A stretch of 8,560 bases of DNA from Marinovum sp. (GTDB lineage: Bacteria > Pseudomonadota > Alphaproteobacteria > Rhodobacterales > Rhodobacteraceae): assembly GCA_002711145.1 (NCBI GenBank), contig PAHS01000019.1, positions 13,391-21,950 on the forward strand, in the 5' to 3' direction. Numbering within the stretch: the stretch's first letter is position 1; every line of letters starts with the position of its first letter. Of the stretch, positions 6,553 through 8,560 are shown in pieces. A program made the translations under genes and the position numbers. The notes beneath the pieces are model-generated. The model was not told the DNA's origin, did no database searches, and was given only the letters and a program-made list of their open reading frames with translations.

Positions 6553-6654
6553 CTTCGGAAAATAGTTCAAACCATAACCAAAAATGAAACTAAGTAACAC
6601 GATTAACTAAACCCCTCTTAAGCTTAGTTCTACCAATTTATATTCTGGTTAAAT

Positions 6655-7836
6655 TTAGCTTGTTATGTCGTAAGCCCGCTCACCATGTGTACTAAGGTCA
6701 AGCCCAGTGATTTCATCTTCCTCGTTTACCCTAAATGAAGTGAGAGCCCCGACCATCTTGATCAAAATAGTAGTGACAACAATGGTGAAAAAACCAACAA
6801 TAAGTAATCCACCTATTTGAGCCGTCCAAGAACCAGCGCCAAAAACTGCTATCATGACGATCCCAAAGATTCCCCCAATACCATGCACTGCAAATACATC
6901 AAGAGTGTCGTCGACAGACAGAATGTTACGCACCAAATTAACACTTTCCTGGCACAGCACACCAGCAATTGCACCGATGACAAGCGCTTCGATTGGCCCA
7001 ACAAATCCTGAGGCAGGCGTAATTGAGGCCAGCCCCGCAATGGTACCAGTTACAAGTCCAACCAAAGATGCTTTACCGTATTTAATTCGCTCCCAAGCGG
7101 CCCAGGTCAATGAGGCCGTTGCTGCAGAAATGTGCGTGACAGTTAATGCCATAGCTGCACCGCCATCTGCTGCAAGCTGCGAGCCCCCATTAAAACCAAA
7201 CCATCCCACCCAAAGCATTGCTGCCCCTATCATCACATAGCCTGGATTATGGGGAGGTTTTGTCTTATTTTTGCGAGAACCAAGAAAAAACGCCAAAACT
7301 AGAGCAGCAAGACCTGCTGTTTCATGTACAACGATACCACCAGCAAAGTCTTTAACACCAATCGCACCTAAAATCCCCCCATCACTCAGCATACCTCCAC
7401 CCCAAATCCAATGGACGACTGGGGCATAGCAAAGTAACATCCACAGACCTGAGAAAGCCATAACAAAAGCAAAGCCCACGCGCTCTACATATGCTCCTAC
7501 TATCAGTGCCGGTGTTATGATTGCAAAGGTCATTTGAAAGGCAAAGAATAAAACTTCTGGCAAAGTTCCACTAAGGCTATCACTTGTCACATTTAATAAG
7601 AAAATCTTATCCAAGCCTCCCCAATAGCCGCTGTCACCCCCGCCAAAAGCTATCGAGTACCCGAGGGCTAACCATAATACACTCATAAGGCAGGCAATTG
7701 CATAGCAATGCATGAATACGCTTAGGACGTTCCGTGCGCGCACTAGACCACCATAGAATAGGGCTAGGCCCGGCAGGGTCATAAACAGCACAAGTGCCGT
7801 TGCAACGATAATCCAGGCAGTATCTGCTCCATTCAT
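6655..7836 (-). CDS. amt: Ammonium transporter (Amt/MEP/Rh family)
   Basis: 393 residues, typical for a bacterial Amt channel with eleven membrane helices that form a trimer in the inner membrane and conduct ammonium/ammonia. The signature DFAGGIVVHETAG spans 163-175, with D163 at the ammonium-recruitment site. The twin pore histidines are H171 and H318 (in DVFAVHGIGG). The first helix contains the conserved FMTLPGLALFYGGLVR (18-33). There is no cleaved signal peptide, unlike E. coli AmtB; the protein starts right at the first helix. The cytoplasmic tail (EITGLDLSTHGERAY, 375-389) is the conserved segment that interacts with PII/GlnK proteins. The ATG at 7836 has AGAGGA 8 nt upstream. No glnK precedes it, although the two genes are usually linked. 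The upstream near-palindromes suggest regulation. Confidence 0.97.
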   Translation of the reverse strand: MNGADTAWIIVATALVLFMTLPGLALFYGGLVRARNVLSVFMHCYAIACLMSVLWLALGYSIAFGGGDSGYWGGLDKIFLLNVTSDSLSGTLPEVLFFAFQMTFAIITPALIVGAYVERVGFAFVMAFSGLWMLLCYAPVVHWIWGGGMLSDGGILGAIGVKDFAGGIVVHETAGLAALVLAFFLGSRKNKTKPPHNPGYVMIGAAMLWVGWFGFNGGSQLAADGGAAMALTVTHISAATASLTWAAWERIKYGKASLVGLVTGTIAGLASITPASGFVGPIEALVIGAIAGVLCQESVNLVRNILSVDDTLDVFAVHGIGGIFGIVMIAVFGAGSWTAQIGGLLIVGFFTIVVTTILIKMVGALTSFRVNEEDEITGLDLSTHGERAYDITS

Positions 7837-7927
7837 AAACCTAATCCTCTTTGTAAGTGACCTAAATCTGAAATCTCAGAAATGATTAAAAAAAAAGCAT
7901 TAGATGTTACAAAAGGCATCAATATAA

Positions 7928-7933
7928 ATTATA
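7928..7933 (-). promoter_or_regulatory. Candidate -10 element for amt
   Basis: On the minus strand these bases read TATAAT, a perfect -10, about 90 bp before the amt start. No recognisable -35 lies 17 bp upstream; instead the first near-palindrome occupies that place, which would suit an activator-dependent promoter. No sigma54-type GG-N10-GC element was found between here and the gene. Confidence 0.35.
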
Positions 7934-7943
7934 ACCCTCAAAG

Positions 7944-7960
7944 TGCATAAAATTTGTGCA
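7944..7960. promoter_or_regulatory. Operator-like near-palindrome, proximal copy (upstream of amt)
   Basis: TGCATAAAATTTGTGCA is a 17-bp inverted repeat, with arms matching at 7 of 8 positions about its centre (TGCA-n-AAA/TTT-n-TGCA). Its length and TGCA ends resemble known NtrC sites. Its centre is 21-22 bp upstream of the centre of the candidate amt -10. GTGCATAAA also occurs twice here as a direct repeat (7943-7951, 7956-7964). Confidence 0.5.
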
Positions 7961-7973
7961 TAAAGTCAGGTAA

Positions 7974-7990
7974 TGCGTGAAATTTATGCG
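7974..7990. promoter_or_regulatory. Operator-like near-palindrome, distal copy (upstream of amt)
   Basis: TGCGTGAAATTTATGCG repeats the proximal copy with four purine or transition substitutions (shared pattern TGCRTRAAATTTRTGCR). It starts exactly 30 bp further upstream of amt, close to three helical turns, so both sites would lie on the same DNA face. Such spacing is typical of tandem activator sites. Confidence 0.5.
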
Positions 7991-8098
7991 AAGTAAAATT
8001 TGTAAAATACTGTGAAAAACTGGCGTGAATCTTCTTTAAAAAAATTCCTAAAAGCGACAGACCTGTTTCTATATATTTAGAATCCATAAACTAGATAA

Positions 8099-8338
8099 CT
8101 AATCTTCTTTAATAAGGTTTTTCCAATCAGCTTCAGAAATTATTTCTGTCGTCCCTTTTTCAACTGATTTAATTGCGCCCATTAGCTGAGCAATTGTGCC
8201 TTTTTTTTCCCACTTGCCCTTTATTGACCCATCACTACCGAAATTGTATGAAACAGTTTTTATATGAGTGGAAGTATCTTTATCTTCATAAAAATTAAAG
8301 ACATTATTGCTGCCGATAGGCCTGAAAAATAAAGACAT
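8099..8338 (-). CDS. Small hypothetical protein (79 aa)
   Basis: I do not recognise this family. The 79-residue product begins MSLFFRPIGSNNVFNFYEDK. Its first half looks beta-rich with alternating polar and aromatic residues (VSYNFGSDGSIKGKWEKK, about 29-46), and its C-terminal half is probably helical (IAQLMGAIKSVEKG, about 49-62). There are no cysteines, signal peptide or membrane segment, so it is probably cytoplasmic. The ATG lies 2 bases after the stop of the preceding small gene (TAATTATG), which suggests co-translation; no good Shine-Dalgarno is visible. The 262 bases between its end and amt carry the amt control sites, so it is probably a separate unit from amt. Coding status is plausible but rests on length, sensible composition and gene spacing. 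Confidence 0.6.
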   Translation of the reverse strand: MSLFFRPIGSNNVFNFYEDKDTSTHIKTVSYNFGSDGSIKGKWEKKGTIAQLMGAIKSVEKGTTEIISEADWKNLIKED

Positions 8339-8340
8339 AA

Positions 8341-8560
8341 TTAATTTAAATTCGACCCAGATGAATTAAGCTCGGCCATAATATTAGCTTTTAGTAACAA
8401 AGCTTTTACCATTTTCTCAGTTTTGGTAAGTTTAGTCCAATCCACACTTAACGACTGACAATACTCGCATGTGCATTGTTGCCGGTTTTTTGTATTAAGA
8501 TTATCAAAACCACGATCGTGTATCATTAGGTATCTTTCGTATATGAGCTTGTTTTTTGCA
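8341..8560 (-). CDS. Small hypothetical protein with CxCxxC cluster, possibly cut by the window edge
   Basis: Family unrecognised. From the ATG at 8526 it gives 61 residues, but the frame stays open upstream to the window end (AKNKLIYERYL before the ATG). No Shine-Dalgarno precedes 8526, so the true start may lie outside the window. The notable element is QQCTCEYCQSLS (about residues 16-27): three cysteines as C-x-C-x-x-C, which could bind a metal, although a fourth ligand is not obvious. A lysine-rich, probably helical segment follows (TKTEKMVKALLLKANIMAEL, about 34-53). It appears to be the upstream partner of the 79-residue gene, 2 bases away. Cytoplasmic location is likely; function unknown. 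Confidence 0.5.
   Translation of the reverse strand, partial: AKNKLIYERYLMIHDRGFDNLNTKNRQQCTCEYCQSLSVDWTKLTKTEKMVKALLLKANIMAELNSSGSNLN

Larger units (their letters stand above)
6173..6654. other. Intergenic region between cytochrome start and amt 3' end
   Basis: These 482 bases contain the cytochrome promoter and leader palindrome (6191-6255), the broken small ORF (6282-6499) and paired stem-loops (6511-6552). From 6553 to 6654 I see only AT-rich sequence. A weak stem there, AACTAA/TTAGTT (6605-6610 with 6624-6629), lies just past the amt stop and has no T-run. No tRNA, insertion sequence or CRISPR repeat is visible. Confidence 0.6.

Noticed and set aside
6605..6629. AACTAA/TTAGTT stem as the amt terminator
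   Set aside because: The stem is short with a 13-nt loop and no T-run on the minus strand. It is mentioned only as a weak possibility.
6854..7240. 128-codon plus-strand ORF within amt
   Set aside because: It is antisense to a strongly conserved ammonium transporter, with no ribosome site and a composition expected from the reverse of hydrophobic codons.
7837..7943. Sigma54 (-24/-12) promoter for amt
   Set aside because: No GG-N10-GC pair with TGGCAC/TTGCA character was found on the minus strand between the near-palindromes and the gene.
8038..8098. Terminator for the small gene pair, using the T-run on the minus strand at 8044-8038
   Set aside because: No GC-rich hairpin sits directly before the T-run; the nearby TTCTA/TAGAA pairing is short, AT-only and too far away.
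1..8560. CRISPR array, insertion sequence, tRNA or prophage
   Set aside because: No regularly spaced repeats, transposase-like ORF, cloverleaf or phage genes are visible.

Overview
The window looks like chromosomal DNA from an AT-rich (roughly 40% GC by eye) Gram-negative bacterium, most likely a marine alphaproteobacterium. This rests on the tightly packed CUT1-type sugar ABC operon, a class II cytochrome c' family protein, and an ammonium channel with the DFAGGIVVHETAG signature. The taxon is inferred from style, not from a marker gene.

Bases 1-5662 (+) are one operon: the last 30 codons of a solute-binding protein, a short gap with a strong RNA hairpin, two membrane permeases, a GH63/mannosylglycerate-hydrolase-type cytoplasmic glycosidase, a MalK/UgpC-type ATPase, and a cupin D-lyxose (D-mannose) ketol-isomerase. 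Three junctions overlap by 1-4 bases and the last gap is 16 bases, so translation is probably coupled. The set reads as a pathway: import an intact small glycoside, hydrolyse it inside the cell, and isomerise the freed sugar (best guess mannose to fructose). Mannosylglycerate or a related mannoside is the leading substrate guess, but it is not proven. Both permeases are unusual. The first carries a DUF11/Ig-like periplasmic domain after its first membrane segment. The second has about 130 extra N-terminal residues with about four predicted membrane segments, and it appears to start at a CTG codon behind a near-perfect Shine-Dalgarno.

Convergent to the operon is a small secreted cytochrome c'-like haem protein (5723-6160, -) with a recognisable sigma70-type promoter. 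The 482 bases between its start and the 3' end of amt hold that promoter, a small ORF that looks broken by one missing base (6282-6499, +), and two adjacent stem-loops.

The right-hand part is on the minus strand. It holds an ammonium transporter gene (amt, 6655-7836) with no glnK in view. Upstream of amt are two copies of a 17-bp near-palindrome spaced exactly 30 bp apart, resembling a tandem activator site such as NtrC. Beyond these lie two small unrecognised genes separated by 2 bases; the outer one may continue past the window edge.
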